From Actinobacteria bacterium OV320 (lineage in GTDB: Bacteria > Actinomycetota > Actinomycetes > Streptomycetales > Streptomycetaceae), in the NCBI GenBank assembly GCA_001298545.1, contig LJCX01000023.1, positions 62,001 through 126,000 on the forward strand: 64,000 nucleotides of DNA, in the 5' to 3' direction. A program made the position numbers and the translations under genes. The notes under the pieces are model-generated. The model made no database searches. It worked only from the letters and a program-made list of their open reading frames with translations, and had not been told where the DNA came from. This document shows, one piece after another, positions 1-8,232 of the stretch (its first letter is position 1; the number at the start of each line of letters is the position of its first letter).

Positions 1-1029
1 GGCGCCCCCAAGGGCGCCACCAACACCCACCGCAACATCATGGTCAACGCCGAGCGGCAGCGCACCGGGCTGCGCCTGCCCGAGGCGCCCGTCTACTACG
101 CCCTCGCGCCGCTGTTCCACATCACCGGCATGGTCTGTCAGCTCGGCGCCTGTCTGAACAGCGCGGGGACCCTCGTTCTGACGTACCGCTTCGAGGCGGG
201 CGTGGTGCTGGAGGCGTTCGCCGAGCACAAGCCGCACTACACGGTGGGCCCGTCCACCGCCTTCATGGCGCTGGCGGCCCCCCCCGACGTCACCCGCGAC
301 CACTTCGCGTCCTTCGTGAACATCTCCTCCGGCGGCGCGCCGGTGCCGCCCGCCCTGGTGGAGAAGTTCCGGGCGGGCTTCGGGCCCTACATCCGCAACG
401 GCTACGGACTCACCGAGTGCACCGCGCCCTGCGCCTCCGTGCCGCCCCAGCTCGAGGCGCCGGTCGACCCGGCCTCCGGGACCCTCGCCGTCGGCGTGCC
501 CGGGCCCGACACGGTCGTCCGCATCGTCGACGAGCAGGGCGCGGAGGTGCCCTTCGGCGAGCAGGGCGAGATCGTGGTGCGGGGTCCGCAGGTGGTCCCC
601 GGGTACTGGCGCCGCCCCGAGGCCACCGCCGAGACCTTCCCCGACGGCGAGCTGCGCACCGGCGACATCGGCTTCATGGACGAACAGGGCTGGCTGTACG
701 TCGTGGACCGCAAGAAGGACATGATCAACGCGTCCGGCTTCAAGGTGTGGCCGCGCGAGGTCGAGGACGTGCTGTACACGCACCCGGCGGTGCGCGAGGC
801 CGCCGTCGTCGGGGTGCCGGACGGCTATCGCGGCGAGACCGTCAAGGCGTACATCAGCCTGCGTCCCGGCGCCGACGCGGATGCCGATACGCTCGCGGCC
901 TACTGCAAGGACAGGCTGGCGGCGTACAAGTATCCGCGCCAGGTGGAGATCCTGCCCGACCTGCCCAAGACGGCGAGTGGCAAGATCCTCCGTCGGGAGC
1001 TGCGCTCCCGTCCACAGGACAGTCAGTGA
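1..1029 (+). CDS. Acyl-CoA synthetase (AMP-binding), 3' part only
   Basis: This is the C-terminal two thirds of an ANL-superfamily ligase; the frame is open from base 1, so the start lies outside the window. The first codons read GAPKGATNTHRN, the end of the phosphate-binding loop (A3). YGLTE (A5) follows near residue 125, then ELRTGDIGF (A7), DRKKDMINASGFKV (A8) and the catalytic Lys in PKTASGKILRREL (A10) just before the stop. ANL enzymes activate a carboxylate as acyl-AMP and transfer it to CoA. The hinge sequence and the neighbouring acyl-CoA dehydrogenase point to a fatty-acid or related acyl chain, but substrate cannot be read from this fragment. A TetR gene follows 66 bp downstream on the same strand. 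Confidence 0.9.
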   Translation, partial: GAPKGATNTHRNIMVNAERQRTGLRLPEAPVYYALAPLFHITGMVCQLGACLNSAGTLVLTYRFEAGVVLEAFAEHKPHYTVGPSTAFMALAAPPDVTRDHFASFVNISSGGAPVPPALVEKFRAGFGPYIRNGYGLTECTAPCASVPPQLEAPVDPASGTLAVGVPGPDTVVRIVDEQGAEVPFGEQGEIVVRGPQVVPGYWRRPEATAETFPDGELRTGDIGFMDEQGWLYVVDRKKDMINASGFKVWPREVEDVLYTHPAVREAAVVGVPDGYRGETVKAYISLRPGADADADTLAAYCKDRLAAYKYPRQVEILPDLPKTASGKILRRELRSRPQDSQ

Positions 1030-1095
1030 CAATCAGCGTCAGGTCAGCAGCACGACAGCCGGTACGGCTCGCCGATGCGGCATAGAGGAAGGCAG

Positions 1096-1698
1096 GTGGC
1101 GGCAGTGCCCAGGACGACGGACGGTGCAGAGGCCCCTGTTCCGCAGCGGCTGCTCGCCGCCGCCACCCGGCTCTTCGCCGAGCAGGGCTACGACCGGACC
1201 TCGGTGCAGGAGATCGTCGAGGCGGCAGGCGTCACCAAGGGTGCGCTGTACCACTACTTCGGCTCCAAGGACGACCTCCTGCACGAGGTGTACGCGCGCG
1301 TGCTGCGCGTGCAGCAGGAGCGGCTGGACGCCTTCGCGAACGCCGACGAGCCGATCGAGAAGCGGCTGCGGGGCGCGGCGGCGGACGTCGTCGTCACGAC
1401 GATCGAGAACCTCGACGACGCGTCGATCTTCTTCCGCTCGATGCACCACCTGAGCCCCGAGAAGAACAAGCAGGTGCGGGCCGAGCGCCGGCGCTACCAC
1501 GAACGCTTCCGCGCCCTCGTCGAGGAGGGCCAGGAGGCCGGCGTCTTCTCCACGGCGACCCCGGCCGACCTGGTCGTGGACTACCACTTCGGCTCCGTCC
1601 ACCACCTGTCGACCTGGTACCGCCCGGACGGTTCCATGGGGCCGCAGGAGGTCGCCGACCATCTGGCGGATCTGCTGCTGCGGGCGCTGCGCCCCTGA
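1096..1698 (+). CDS. TetR/AcrR family transcriptional regulator
   Basis: The protein has an N-terminal helix-turn-helix of TetR type (RLFAEQGYDRTSVQEIV, then GVTKGALYHYFGSKDDLL) and a C-terminal ligand-binding region with a YHFGSVHHL stretch. I place the start at the GTG at 1096, about 5 nt after AGAGGAAGG; the ATG at 1075 lacks a ribosome binding site. It follows the acyl-CoA ligase gene on the same strand and converges on an acyl-CoA dehydrogenase operon, so it probably senses an acyl-CoA and represses local fatty-acid genes. A TetR-style palindrome at 4057-4068, in front of the dehydrogenase operon, is a candidate target. Function as repressor is inferred from the family. Confidence 0.9.
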   Translation: MAAVPRTTDGAEAPVPQRLLAAATRLFAEQGYDRTSVQEIVEAAGVTKGALYHYFGSKDDLLHEVYARVLRVQQERLDAFANADEPIEKRLRGAAADVVVTTIENLDDASIFFRSMHHLSPEKNKQVRAERRRYHERFRALVEEGQEAGVFSTATPADLVVDYHFGSVHHLSTWYRPDGSMGPQEVADHLADLLLRALRP

Positions 1699-1713
1699 GC
1701 GGACGAGTACACA

Positions 1714-1749
1714 GGTAAGGGGCGGTCGCCATGGCGACCGCCCCTTACC
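1714..1749. terminator. Bidirectional terminator between convergent genes
   Basis: A perfect 36-bp palindrome (GGTAAGGGGCGGTCGCC and its complement) lies between the TetR stop at 1698 and the dehydrogenase stop at 1757. It can form a 16-17 bp GC-rich hairpin in either transcript. Confidence 0.85.
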
Positions 1750-1756
1750 GCGTGTC

Positions 1757-2971
1757 CTACAGGTACTTCTTCAGCTCCCGCCGCGCCAGCGACCGCTGGT
1801 GGACCTCGTCCGGGCCGTCGGCGAGCATCAGGGTGCGGGCGCTCGCGTACAGCTCGGCCAGCGGGAAGTCCTGGCTCACACCGCCCGCGCCGTGCAGCTG
1901 GATCGCACGGTCGAGGATGTCGACCACCGCGCGCGGCGTCGCGATCTTGATGGCCTGGATCTCCGTGTGGGCGCCCCGGTTGCCGACGGTGTCCATCATC
2001 CAGGCCGTCTTCAGGACCAGCAGCCGCAGTTGCTCGACGGCGACCCGCGCGTCCGCGATCCAGTTCTGCACCACGCCCTGCTGGGCCAGCGACTTGCCGA
2101 AGGCGTCGCGGGAGAGCGCCCGGCGGCACATCAGCTCGATCGCCCGCTCCGCCATGCCGATCAGCCGCATGCAGTGGTGGATGCGGCCGGGGCCGAGCAG
2201 GGCCTGGGCGATGGCGAAGCCGCCGCCCTCCTCGCCGATCAGGTTCGTCACCGGCACCCGCGCCTGGTCGAAGACCACCTCGGCGTGGCCGCCGTGGGAG
2301 TGGTCCTCGTAGCCGAACACCTTCATGGCGCGCTTGACGGTGACGCCGGGTGTGTCGCGCGGCACCAGCACCATGGACTGCTGACGGCGGATGTCGGCGC
2401 CGTCCGGGTCCGTCTTGCCCATCACGATGAAGATCTTGCAGTCCGGGTTCATCGCCCCGGAGATGTACCACTTGCGCCCGGTGACGACGTACTCGTCGCC
2501 GTCCCGCCGGATGAGCGTGGTGATGTTGGTGGCGTCGGAGGAGGCCACCTCCGGCTCGGTCATCGCGAACGCCGAGCGGATCTCCCCGGCCAGCAGCGGC
2601 TCCAGCCACTGCTTCTGCTGCCGCTCGTCACCGAACTGGGCGAGCACCTCCATGTTCCCGGTGTCCGGGGCGGCGCAGTTCAGGGCCGTCGGCGCCAGCT
2701 GCGGGGAACGGCCGGTGATCTCGGCCAGCGGCGCGTACTGGAGGTTCGTCAGACCGGCGCCGTGCTCGGCGTCGGGCAGGAACAGGTTCCACAGGCCCTG
2801 GCTGCGGGCCTGCTCCTTCAGCTCCTCGACCACGGCCGGGGTGTCCCACGGCGAGGCGAGCAGCGCGCGCTGTTCCTCGGCGACGGGCTCGGCCGGGTAC
2901 ACGTACTCGTCCATGAAGGCGAGCAGCCTGGCGCGGAGCTCCTCGGTGCGTGCGTCGAACGCGAAGTCCAT
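1757..2971 (-). CDS. Acyl-CoA dehydrogenase
   Basis: A 404-residue flavoprotein of the acyl-CoA dehydrogenase family, which introduces the alpha,beta double bond in acyl-CoA and passes electrons to ETF. Visible family signatures are FAMTEPEVASSDATNI and GRKWYISGAMNPDCKIFIVMGK in the middle beta domain, and the C-terminal LHGAGGVSQDFPLAELYASARTL with the FAD/adenine-contact region. The ATG at 2971 is preceded by AGGAAGG. It lies 5 bp downstream of a phosphotransferase gene on the same strand, so the two form an operon. The pairing resembles the fused kinase-dehydrogenase ACAD10/11, which suggests 4-hydroxyacyl-CoA breakdown; that analogy is an inference. Confidence 0.93.
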   Translation of the reverse strand: MDFAFDARTEELRARLLAFMDEYVYPAEPVAEEQRALLASPWDTPAVVEELKEQARSQGLWNLFLPDAEHGAGLTNLQYAPLAEITGRSPQLAPTALNCAAPDTGNMEVLAQFGDERQQKQWLEPLLAGEIRSAFAMTEPEVASSDATNITTLIRRDGDEYVVTGRKWYISGAMNPDCKIFIVMGKTDPDGADIRRQQSMVLVPRDTPGVTVKRAMKVFGYEDHSHGGHAEVVFDQARVPVTNLIGEEGGGFAIAQALLGPGRIHHCMRLIGMAERAIELMCRRALSRDAFGKSLAQQGVVQNWIADARVAVEQLRLLVLKTAWMMDTVGNRGAHTEIQAIKIATPRAVVDILDRAIQLHGAGGVSQDFPLAELYASARTLMLADGPDEVHQRSLARRELKKYL

Positions 2972-2976
2972 GCCGG

Positions 2977-4008
2977 TCAGCCTTCCTGGAGAGTGGTCAG
3001 TCCGTGCTCGATGAAGACGGGGACGAGCTCCCCGATGCGGTCGAAGCCGCGCCCGACCGTCTGGCCCAGCGTGTACCGGTAGTGGATGCCCTCCAGGATC
3101 ACGGCGAGCTTGAACCAGGCGAACGCCGTGTACCAGGAGACCGCCGAGACGTCCCGCCCCGAGCGGGTCGCGTACCGCTCGATCAGCTCGGCGGGCGACG
3201 GGTGCCCGGGTGCCGAGGCGGTCGTGGAGATGGGCGAGTTCGGGAGTTCCAGCGGCACGCTGTACATCACCAGCAGGCCGAGGTCGGTCAGCGGGTCGCC
3301 GAGCGTCGACATCTCCCAGTCGAGGATCGCCCGGATCGTGTCGTCGGGCCCGATCAGGACGTTGTCGAGCCGGTAGTCGCCGTGCACGACCGCCGGGGCG
3401 GGGGAGTGCGGCAGCCCGCGGCCGAGCGCCGCGTGCAGCTCGTCGATCCCGGGCAGGTCGCGGCTGCGGGAGGCGTCCAGCTGCTTGCCCCAGCGGCGCA
3501 GCTGCCGGTCGAGGAAGCCCTCGGGGCGGCCGAAGTCGGCCAGGCCCACCGCGGCCGGGTCCACAGCGTGCAGCTCCACCAGCGTGTCCACCAGCGACAG
3601 GACCGTGTCCCGGGTGCGCCGCTCGCCGAGCGGGGCGAGCTCGTCGGCGGTGCGGTAGGGGGTGCCCTCGACGAACTCCATGACGTAGAAGGGTGCTCCG
3701 GGCGCCGCTTCGTTGTCGGGGTCCTCGCACAGCAGCACCGGCCGCGGCACCGGCACGCTCGTCGGGTGCAGGGCGCTGATCACCCGGTGCTCGCGCCGCA
3801 TGTCGTGCGCGGTGGCCAGGACGTGCCCGAGCGGAGGGCGCCGCACGACCCACTTCGCGGTGCCGTCGGAGACCGCGTAGGTGAGGTTGGACCGTCCGCC
3901 CTCGATCAGCCGGCCGGTGAGGGGGCCGTCGACCAGGCCGGGACGTTCGCGCTCCAGCAGGGCGCGCAGCCGGTCGAGATCGAGTCCGGGCGGGTGGTCG
4001 GGGCTCAT
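2977..4008 (-). CDS. APH-family phosphotransferase (ACAD10/11 kinase-like)
   Basis: A 343-residue aminoglycoside-phosphotransferase-fold kinase. The ATP-anchoring segment GRSNLTYAV and KWVVRRPP lie near the N terminus, the catalytic loop is VVHGDYRLDNVLIG and the metal-binding motif is ILDWEMSTLGDPLTDLG. CAGGAG precedes the ATG at 4008. It is the first gene of a two-gene operon with an acyl-CoA dehydrogenase; in animals ACAD10/11 fuse the same two activities, with the kinase phosphorylating 4-hydroxyacyl-CoA before elimination. An aminoglycoside resistance role is unlikely in this context. The substrate remains inferred. Confidence 0.88.
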   Translation of the reverse strand: MSPDHPPGLDLDRLRALLERERPGLVDGPLTGRLIEGGRSNLTYAVSDGTAKWVVRRPPLGHVLATAHDMRREHRVISALHPTSVPVPRPVLLCEDPDNEAAPGAPFYVMEFVEGTPYRTADELAPLGERRTRDTVLSLVDTLVELHAVDPAAVGLADFGRPEGFLDRQLRRWGKQLDASRSRDLPGIDELHAALGRGLPHSPAPAVVHGDYRLDNVLIGPDDTIRAILDWEMSTLGDPLTDLGLLVMYSVPLELPNSPISTTASAPGHPSPAELIERYATRSGRDVSAVSWYTAFAWFKLAVILEGIHYRYTLGQTVGRGFDRIGELVPVFIEHGLTTLQEG

Positions 4009-4056
4009 GCGCGGCTCCTGCGGACGGGACGGGTAATCAGCATGCGCACTATGATG

Positions 4057-4068
4057 CCGACCGGTCGG
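4057..4068. promoter_or_regulatory. Palindromic operator candidate (CCGACCGGTCGG)
   Basis: A perfect 12-bp palindrome, extended by near-symmetric flanks, sits 49 bp upstream of the phosphotransferase start. Its size and symmetry fit TetR-family operators, and a TetR gene lies at 1096-1698. No footprint can be inferred from sequence alone. Confidence 0.5.
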
Positions 4069-4113
4069 TATGCCGTCCAGTGGTCACGCCCAACGTGATC
4101 GGGGCCACGATAG

Positions 4114-4152
4114 GACGACGGCTCCCCGGGCAGTACCCGGGGAGCCGTCGTC
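4114..4152 (-). terminator. Hairpin terminator after the His-rich gene
   Basis: A perfect 17-bp inverted repeat (GACGACGGCTCCCCGGG with its complement, loop CAGTA) lies about 40 bp past the stop of the His-rich gene. There is no U tract, as is common in streptomycetes. Confidence 0.8.
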
Positions 4153-4193
4153 GGGGCGGTTCGCGGCCGCCCGGCCGTCGTCCTTCGGACGCG

Positions 4194-4490
4194 TCAGTGG
4201 TCGTCCCAGTGGCCCTCGTGCTCGGCGTGCCGGTGCCCGTCGTGCAGATAGTCCACGTGGTCGCCGTGCCGTACGCGCGGGTGCCCGCAGTCCTCGCCGT
4301 GCCGGTGCTCGTGCCCGTCGTGGGTCACGTGCCCGCCCGGCTCGCACTCGTCCCAGTGGCCGCCGTGCTCACGGTGCAGATGCCCGTCGTGGACGTAGTC
4401 GACGTGGTCGCCGTGCCGCACCTCGGTGTGCCCGCAGTCCGGGCCGTGCGTGTGGGTGTGGGCGGAGTGCTCGGGATGGAGGGTGGTCAT
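4194..4490 (-). CDS. Histidine-rich metal-binding type protein, internally duplicated
   Basis: A 98-residue protein with an extreme His and Asp content and no membrane segment or signal peptide. Two near-copies of one module are visible: CGHTEVRHGDHVDYVHDGH followed by HREHGGHWDE, and CGHPRVRHGDHVDYLHDGH followed by HAEHEGHWDD, with HTHTHGPDCGH before the first. Each module offers one Cys and many His ligands, which fits zinc, nickel or copper binding. The ATG at 4490 is preceded by GAAGGTGAG; an in-frame upstream extension lacks one. It is divergent from a quinone oxidoreductase. I do not recognise a characterised homologue; a metal-buffering or chaperone role is an inference. Confidence 0.8.
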   Translation of the reverse strand: MTTLHPEHSAHTHTHGPDCGHTEVRHGDHVDYVHDGHLHREHGGHWDECEPGGHVTHDGHEHRHGEDCGHPRVRHGDHVDYLHDGHRHAEHEGHWDDH

Positions 4491-4603
4491 GCTGCTCACC
4501 TTCGAAGCTGCGGGGTGATGACGTCGGACAGGCTGCCACGCGAACTCCGCATATCGGGTCATTCGGCTTGCGTGGCGTCCGGGTACCCCGGAGGGTCGGA
4601 CCC

Positions 4604-5563
4604 ATGAAGGCCATCAGCTACTCACGCTACGGCGGCCCCGAGACGCTCGTGTACGGGGACGTCCGCGAGCCCAAGATCGGCCCCGACTCGGTGCTGGTGA
4701 AGGTCCGGGCGGCGGCCGTGAACCCGGTCGACTGGAAGGCCCGCGAGGGCTATCTGGACCCGATGCTCGACGCCGTCTTCCCGGTGATCCCCGGGTGGGA
4801 CGTCTCGGGGGTCGTCGTGCAGCTCGGGGTGTCCGTCGCCGAGTACGCGGTCGGCGACGAGGTGATCGGCTACGTCCGCGAGGACTCCCTCTCCCGCGGC
4901 ACCTTCGCCGAGTACGTCGGCGCCCCGGTGCGCACCCTCGCCCGCAAGCCGCGCAACCTCACCTGGGAGGAGGCCGCGGGCCTGCCGCTGACCGGGCTCA
5001 CCGCCTACCAGGTGCTGACCGAGGCCCTGCGGGTGAAGCGGGGCGAGACCGTGCTCGTCCACGCGGCCGCGGGCGGCGTGGGTTCCATCGCCGTGCAGCT
5101 CGCCCGCCATCTGGGCGCCCGGGTGATCGGCACCGCGAGCGAGGCCAACCACGACTTCGTCCGCTCGCTGGGCGGCGAGCCCGTGACCTACGGCGAGGGG
5201 CTGTCCGAGCGGGTGCGCGGGCTGGCCCCCGAGGGCGTGGACGCGGCCTTCGACACGGTCGGCGGCGACACGCTGAGGGTCTCCGCCAACCTGCTGGCCC
5301 CGGAAGGACGCCTGGCGTCGATCGCCGACGGGGATGTCGTCGGGTACGGCGGCCGGTACTTCTGGGTCCGGCCCGACGCCGGCGACCTCACCCGGTTGTC
5401 GGAACTGGCCGAACAGGGTGTGGTGTCCGTGCACGTCTCCGACACCTTCCCGCTGGAACGTGCCGCGGACGCCTACCGGCTCAACGAACAGGGCCGCACC
5501 CGGGGCAAGATCGTGGTGACGGTGGACTGGGCGGACGGGGCCGCCGAGAACGCGCAACAGTGA
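4604..5563 (+). CDS. NADP-dependent quinone oxidoreductase-like MDR protein
   Basis: A 319-residue zinc-free medium-chain dehydrogenase/reductase. The N-terminal GroES-like domain contains AAAVNPVDWKAREG and IPGWDVSGVVVQLG, and the Rossmann domain contains VLVHAAAGGVGSIAVQLARHLGARVIG. The C-terminal LNEQGRTRGKIVVTV is typical of the quinone reductase / YhdH branch. There are no structural-zinc cysteines. GGAGGG lies 8 nt before the ATG at 4604; a longer open frame upstream is non-coding. The family reduces quinones or activated enones with NADPH; the natural substrate is unknown. Confidence 0.92.
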   Translation: MKAISYSRYGGPETLVYGDVREPKIGPDSVLVKVRAAAVNPVDWKAREGYLDPMLDAVFPVIPGWDVSGVVVQLGVSVAEYAVGDEVIGYVREDSLSRGTFAEYVGAPVRTLARKPRNLTWEEAAGLPLTGLTAYQVLTEALRVKRGETVLVHAAAGGVGSIAVQLARHLGARVIGTASEANHDFVRSLGGEPVTYGEGLSERVRGLAPEGVDAAFDTVGGDTLRVSANLLAPEGRLASIADGDVVGYGGRYFWVRPDAGDLTRLSELAEQGVVSVHVSDTFPLERAADAYRLNEQGRTRGKIVVTVDWADGAAENAQQ

Positions 5564-5588
5564 GGCCGGCGGGGCCCCGGACGAGGTC

Positions 5589-5915
5589 CTAGACCACCAC
5601 CAGCGCCGCGGCGCACACCGCCGTCGCCACCGCGCACAGCACCGCCGCCGTGGCGTGCCGCGGGCTGAGGGCCGCCGGGATCGCGGCGGCGGACAGGGCG
5701 TGGATCCGGCGGTGCGCGAGCAGCAGGAAGGCCAGCCACAGGCCGCAGCACAGCGCGCAGGCGAGGATCCCGGACACCGACACCCCGCCGTGCAGCGCCG
5801 CCTTCACGGCGAGCACGGCGGCCACCGTGCTCGCCAGCGTCGTACGCCGCCAGGCGAGCCGGGTCCGCTCGGGCTGAAGGCCGGGGTCACGCACCGGCCG
5901 GGCCGCCTCGCTCAC
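5589..5915 (-). CDS. DUF202 family membrane protein (second of pair)
   Basis: A 108-residue protein with LQPERTRLAWRRTTLA at the N terminus, the DUF202 hallmark, followed by three hydrophobic segments. The GTG start at 5915 overlaps the stop of the preceding DUF202 gene by 4 nt (GTGA), so translation is coupled. The pair probably forms a small integral-membrane complex; the function of DUF202 is not established. Confidence 0.85.
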   Translation of the reverse strand: MSEAARPVRDPGLQPERTRLAWRRTTLASTVAAVLAVKAALHGGVSVSGILACALCCGLWLAFLLLAHRRIHALSAAAIPAALSPRHATAAVLCAVATAVCAAALVVV

Positions 5916-6304
5916 CCCTCCCACCCCACCAGCACCACGACGGCCATCGCCAGGGCCACCACCGCGACCAGCACGCCCAGCAGCGCCGGAAAGCGGGACG
6001 CCGGCAGGTCCTCGCCCCGGCGCATCGCCCGCTCGCAGCGCATCCAGTGGTTGACCGCGCGCAGGGAGCACAACACGCCCGCGGCCAGCAGCGCGAGCGC
6101 CAGCCCGACCCGCCAGCCCCAGCGCAGATCCGGCAGGAACTGGTCCACCGCGAAGCCCCCGCCGATCAGCGCGAGCGCGGTGCGCAGCCAGGCGAGGAAC
6201 GTGCGCTCGTTCGCCAGCGAGAACCGGTAGTCGGGGGTGCGGCCCTCCTCCCGGACCTGCTCGGGGGCGAACCACAACCGGACGTTCCGTACGAACTCGA
6301 TCAC
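5912..6304 (-). CDS. DUF202 / YidH family membrane protein (first of pair)
   Basis: A 130-residue protein with the family motif YRFSLANERTFLAWLRTALA near residues 26-45 and three predicted membrane helices (about 38-58, 65-85 and 105-128). It starts with GTG at 6304 and its stop overlaps the next DUF202 gene by 4 nt. A Nudix hydrolase gene lies 70 bp upstream on the same strand. YidH-like proteins are uncharacterised. Confidence 0.88.
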   Translation of the reverse strand: MIEFVRNVRLWFAPEQVREEGRTPDYRFSLANERTFLAWLRTALALIGGGFAVDQFLPDLRWGWRVGLALALLAAGVLCSLRAVNHWMRCERAMRRGEDLPASRFPALLGVLVAVVALAMAVVVLVGWEG

Positions 6305-6374
6305 CCGCAGGACCCTACCCGCCGACCGTCGTCCGCCCCGCTCCTGCCGCCCGCCGCAGCGGTTCCCGCCCTGC

Positions 6375-6890
6375 TCAGCCGGTCGCCCGGTGTGCCTTCA
6401 GCCGCTCGTAGGCCGCCAGTCCGTCCGGCACCCACTCCCACACGGACAGCCGTCGTTCGACCTCCTCCTCGGGGAGGAACTCGTGCCAGGCCACTTCCTC
6501 CGCCTGAGGGTGCACCGGCAGCTCGCAGCGGATCTCGTAGACGGCCGACCACCAGCTCCCGGCGGCGCCGCCGTCGTACAGGAACTTGAAGAGGAACTCC
6601 GGGCGGGGCAGGCCGCTCACGCCCAGCTCCTCCTCGGCCTCACGCAGCGCGGCGTCGTCGTACGACTCGCCCGCGCCGACCACCCCGCCGACGAACATGT
6701 CGTACAACGAGGGGAAGACCAGCTTGGTCGGGGTGCGGCGGTGGACGAAGATCCGGCCCTCGGCGTCCCTGGCCCGGACGAAGACGCAGCGGTGCCGCAG
6801 ACCCTCGGCGTACGCCTGCCCGCGGGGGAACTGTCCGACCACCCGGTCGTTCTCGTCGACGATGTCGAGGATCTCGTCAGCAGCGCTCAT
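6375..6890 (-). CDS. Nudix hydrolase (IDI/YfcD-like)
   Basis: A 171-residue protein with a complete Nudix box, GGVVGAGESYDDAALREAEE followed by ELG. The order DENDRVVGQFPR, then HRCVFVRARD and FVHRRT, resembles the isopentenyl-diphosphate isomerase-like / YfcD branch of Nudix enzymes, which act on nucleoside diphosphate derivatives. I use the ATG at 6890 with a weak GGATGGG upstream; a TTG four codons earlier is possible. It sits 37 bp downstream of a DMT transporter gene on the same strand. Substrate unknown. Confidence 0.9.
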   Translation of the reverse strand: MSAADEILDIVDENDRVVGQFPRGQAYAEGLRHRCVFVRARDAEGRIFVHRRTPTKLVFPSLYDMFVGGVVGAGESYDDAALREAEEELGVSGLPRPEFLFKFLYDGGAAGSWWSAVYEIRCELPVHPQAEEVAWHEFLPEEEVERRLSVWEWVPDGLAAYERLKAHRATG

Positions 6891-6927
6891 GGGCCCATCC
6901 AAGCAGGCCCGCCACCGGTGCCGGCGG

Positions 6928-7839
6928 CTACTGGGGCTGGAGGTCCGGGACCCGTTCGCGCGGCGCCGTGCCGCGCGGCATCGCCGGGTGCAGCCCGAGG
7001 AGCACGATGCCCGCCACGATCGCCGCGAGCCCCGCCGCCTCCCAGGCCAGCGCGCCGGTGTCGGTGTGCAACCGGTCGCCGAGGAAGCCGACCCCGCAGA
7101 TGATCCCCGCGAGGGGCTGCGCCGCGGTCAGCGCGGGCAGCGACATGCGCAGGGGTGCCGTCTCGAACGCGCTCTGGACCAGCACGAGGCCGGTCACGCC
7201 GAGCGCGAGGACCGCGTACGGCTGCCAGCCGGTCATCAGCTCGCCGAGGCCGCCGGCGGAGAAACGCTGCCCGCTGACCCGGGTCAGCGCGTCCTGGACG
7301 CCGTACAGCAGGCCGGCCGCGAGGGACAGCAGCACCGGGCCGGAGCTCAGCCGGGAGCGTTTGGCGTAGGTGGTGAGCAGCAGGGCCACGCCGATCATCA
7401 CCCCGATGATCAGCCAGTGCCGCAGCGGATCCGTGACCGCCGTGCCGCCGCGCGGCTCGCCCGCCACGATGAAGGTGGTCACCCCGCCCGCGAGCAGGAG
7501 CAGACCCGCCCAGCCCTGGCGGCCGAGGGGCTGCTTCGTCTGGTGCCGGGAGAGGGCGAGGGCGAACAGCAGATTGGTCGCGAGCAGCGGCTCCACCAGG
7601 GAGATCTCGCCCTGTCCCAGCGCGATCGCACCGAGCGCCATGCCCGCGACCATGAGACCGATGCCGCCCAGCCAGCGCGGCACCTTCATCAGGTCGAGCA
7701 GCAGCCGCGGGGAGAGGAAGTCGCCGAGCGGCGCACGCTGGGCCGCGTTCTGCTGGAGGACGAACCCGAAGCCCAGGCAGCAGGCGGCGCTCACGGCGAG
7801 AACCAGAACCAGAACCGACACGCTGCCTACCTCGATCAT
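6928..7839 (-). CDS. DMT superfamily (EamA-like) membrane transporter
   Basis: A protein of about 303 residues built almost entirely of hydrophobic helices, about nine or ten, in two EamA-like halves (GEISLVEPLLATNLLFALAL in the first; MSLPALTAAQPLAGIICGVG in the second). The charged tail ends the protein. DMT proteins export amino acids, nucleotides or drugs; this one cannot be assigned. The ATG at 7839 has no good ribosome binding site, whereas GTG at 7821 follows GAGGTAGG, so the true start may be six codons later. It heads a same-strand run with the Nudix and DUF202 genes. Confidence 0.85.
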   Translation of the reverse strand: MIEVGSVSVLVLVLAVSAACCLGFGFVLQQNAAQRAPLGDFLSPRLLLDLMKVPRWLGGIGLMVAGMALGAIALGQGEISLVEPLLATNLLFALALSRHQTKQPLGRQGWAGLLLLAGGVTTFIVAGEPRGGTAVTDPLRHWLIIGVMIGVALLLTTYAKRSRLSSGPVLLSLAAGLLYGVQDALTRVSGQRFSAGGLGELMTGWQPYAVLALGVTGLVLVQSAFETAPLRMSLPALTAAQPLAGIICGVGFLGDRLHTDTGALAWEAAGLAAIVAGIVLLGLHPAMPRGTAPRERVPDLQPQ

Positions 7840-8232
7840 CCGGTCGGACCACGGACGGGATGCGTAGTGGCCGACTGTAGCGTCCCAGCGCCCTCGGCGC
7901 CCCGAGTACCCGGAACCGGGCGGTTGACCCGGCCGCGGCACCCGGGAACGGGGGCGGGGGTGCGGGGCGGCCCTACGGCCATGGTGTGGGCTCCGGCCGG
8001 GCCGCGCCATGGCGTACGCCACACCGGTCGCCGGGACATCCGGCGGCGGGGGTCCCACCAGCGGCGCTCCACCACCGGATTCCCGCCACCGAAGAGCGGC
8101 CGGCGCCTGTGGCACCCGTTCGTCCCGCCCCGACCCTTGACGGTGAGTGTTCCCTAGGGATTGGCTGTGCGTGATCGGCCGATCGCGGGCCGATGCCGGA
8201 TCCGCCGCCGAGGAGTATGAGGAAGTCCCGCG
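7840..8232. other. 393-bp intergenic region between divergent genes
   Basis: No coding frame with a ribosome binding site is seen. An inverted pair GGTGTGG (7983-7989) and CCACACC (8019-8025) and a TTGACG (8137-8142) that could be a -35 element are visible, but no convincing matching -10. It must hold the promoters of the DMT transporter gene and the hypothetical gene at 8233. Confidence 0.5.

Noticed and set aside
2977..4008. Aminoglycoside resistance gene
   Set aside because: The kinase is in an operon with an acyl-CoA dehydrogenase, which points to the ACAD10/11-like lipid role.
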